Below, in pieces: positions 11,235-11,617 of a stretch of 11,617 nt of DNA (position 1 is its first letter; the number at the start of each line of letters is the position of its first letter). Source of the stretch: Candidatus Saccharibacteria bacterium UBA1103 (GTDB lineage Bacteria; Patescibacteriota; Saccharimonadia; Saccharimonadales; Saccharimonadaceae); assembly GCA_905373275.1 (NCBI GenBank), contig CAJPSI010000021.1, forward strand, positions 1-11,617, given 5' to 3'. Under the pieces are notes generated by a model. That model saw only the letters and a list, made by a program, of their open reading frames with translations. It was not told the origin of the DNA and searched no databases. Position numbers and translations under genes: made by a program.

Positions 11235-11617
11235 TTAATTTGTTGTCTTAAACTGAGTGAAGACCCAGTTGACCAGAGCGTAGGCTAGGATAGCAACGAT
11301 CAAACCTACGACTGAGTAGAGGATAGTCTGACGAGCACTCTCAACCTGCTTCTCATCACCATGGGCGGTCACAAACCTGATACCGGCATAGATGATCATA
11401 ATCACTGCCAGTAAACCGACGATAAAGAGCATGGTATTAATGATAGTAGTAATAACACCCTGATTGCCATCTAATTCCTTGGCTTGACCCTTGCCTCGGC
11501 TACAGTCATCCTGTAAGGCACCGCCAATCCCATCATCAACTTTACAAGCTGCATGAGCAGGCAAGCTAGATACGACACCTAGCCCGGTCATCACTAGTGT
11601 CATGCTAGCTACTACGA
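11235..11617 (-). CDS. T4SS pilin-like protein (TrbC/VirB2 type), 5' end beyond the window
   Basis: At least 122 aa from the ATG at 11603, but the frame stays open to the window edge (VVAS before that Met) and no promoter or ribosome binding site is seen there. The visible start lacks the basic head of a signal peptide, so the true start is probably outside. Cleavage is likely after AHA (residues 16-18 from Met 11603). The mature part has two Cys (20 and 34) that could pair, then helices at about 52-74 and 93-116 around AGIRFVTAHGDEKQVESA (73-90). It shares with its downstream neighbour the MLFIVG, MIIY.GIR, GD...V..A and TI.YSVVGL.VAIL.YA blocks, showing an old tandem duplication. Confidence 0.85.
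   Translation of the reverse strand, partial: VVASMTLVMTGLGVVSSLPAHAACKVDDGIGGALQDDCSRGKGQAKELDGNQGVITTIINTMLFIVGLLAVIMIIYAGIRFVTAHGDEKQVESARQTILYSVVGLIVAILAYALVNWVFTQFKTTN

Overview
The window reads like a stretch of a small-genome Candidate Phyla Radiation (Patescibacteria) bacterium, most probably a Saccharibacteria (TM7) relative. This is inferred from gene content and style: single-copy housekeeping genes with short spacers, two tandem CPR-style type IV secretion pilin-like proteins (TrbC/VirB2-like), a ComFC homologue, a shortened MurE-like ligase, an extracytoplasmic GT39-type glycosyltransferase, and several genes whose TATAAT-like box lies only 6-7 nt before the start codon, as expected for leaderless mRNAs. 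TGA serves as a stop (Mur ligase), so the TGA=Gly code of SR1/Gracilibacteria does not apply.

Layout. 1-953 has no credible gene but is packed with diverged direct and inverted repeats and hairpins. 954-2003 (minus) is tsaD, divergent from a MurE-like ligase (2048-3349) that overlaps by 4 nt a phosphomannomutase-like HAD phosphatase (3346-4128). 4132-4446 holds a two-gene tRNA operon on the minus strand, Ser(GGA) then Pro(GGG), with a 33-bp exact duplication of the tRNA-Pro 3' end next to it. 4675-6249 is a polytopic GT39-like glycosyltransferase. 6452-6736 is a small acidic protein of unknown function behind a strong promoter, closed by a terminator. 6830-8413 is pyrG, followed by tRNA-Ser(GCU), a two-TM membrane protein of unknown function and tRNA-Ser(CGA). 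On the minus strand follows comFC (9367-10068), divergent from an Hsp20 chaperone gene (10177-10656). Beyond a shared terminator, two pilin-like genes are read on the minus strand; the upstream one runs off the window edge.

How the parts fit. The Mur ligase, the HAD enzyme and the glycosyltransferase point to cell-envelope building; TsaD and four tRNA genes serve translation; PyrG makes CTP. ComFC and the pilin-like proteins suggest DNA uptake and a T4SS-like surface apparatus, although they are not in one operon. An extended -10 motif, TGC followed by TATAAT-like bases, precedes both mRNAs and tRNAs and is the clearest shared regulatory signal.

The most unusual parts are the repeat/hairpin array in 10-876, the duplicated tRNA-Pro 3' end, and the face-to-face leaderless start region between tsaD and the Mur ligase. 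No complete new defence or mobile system is visible.
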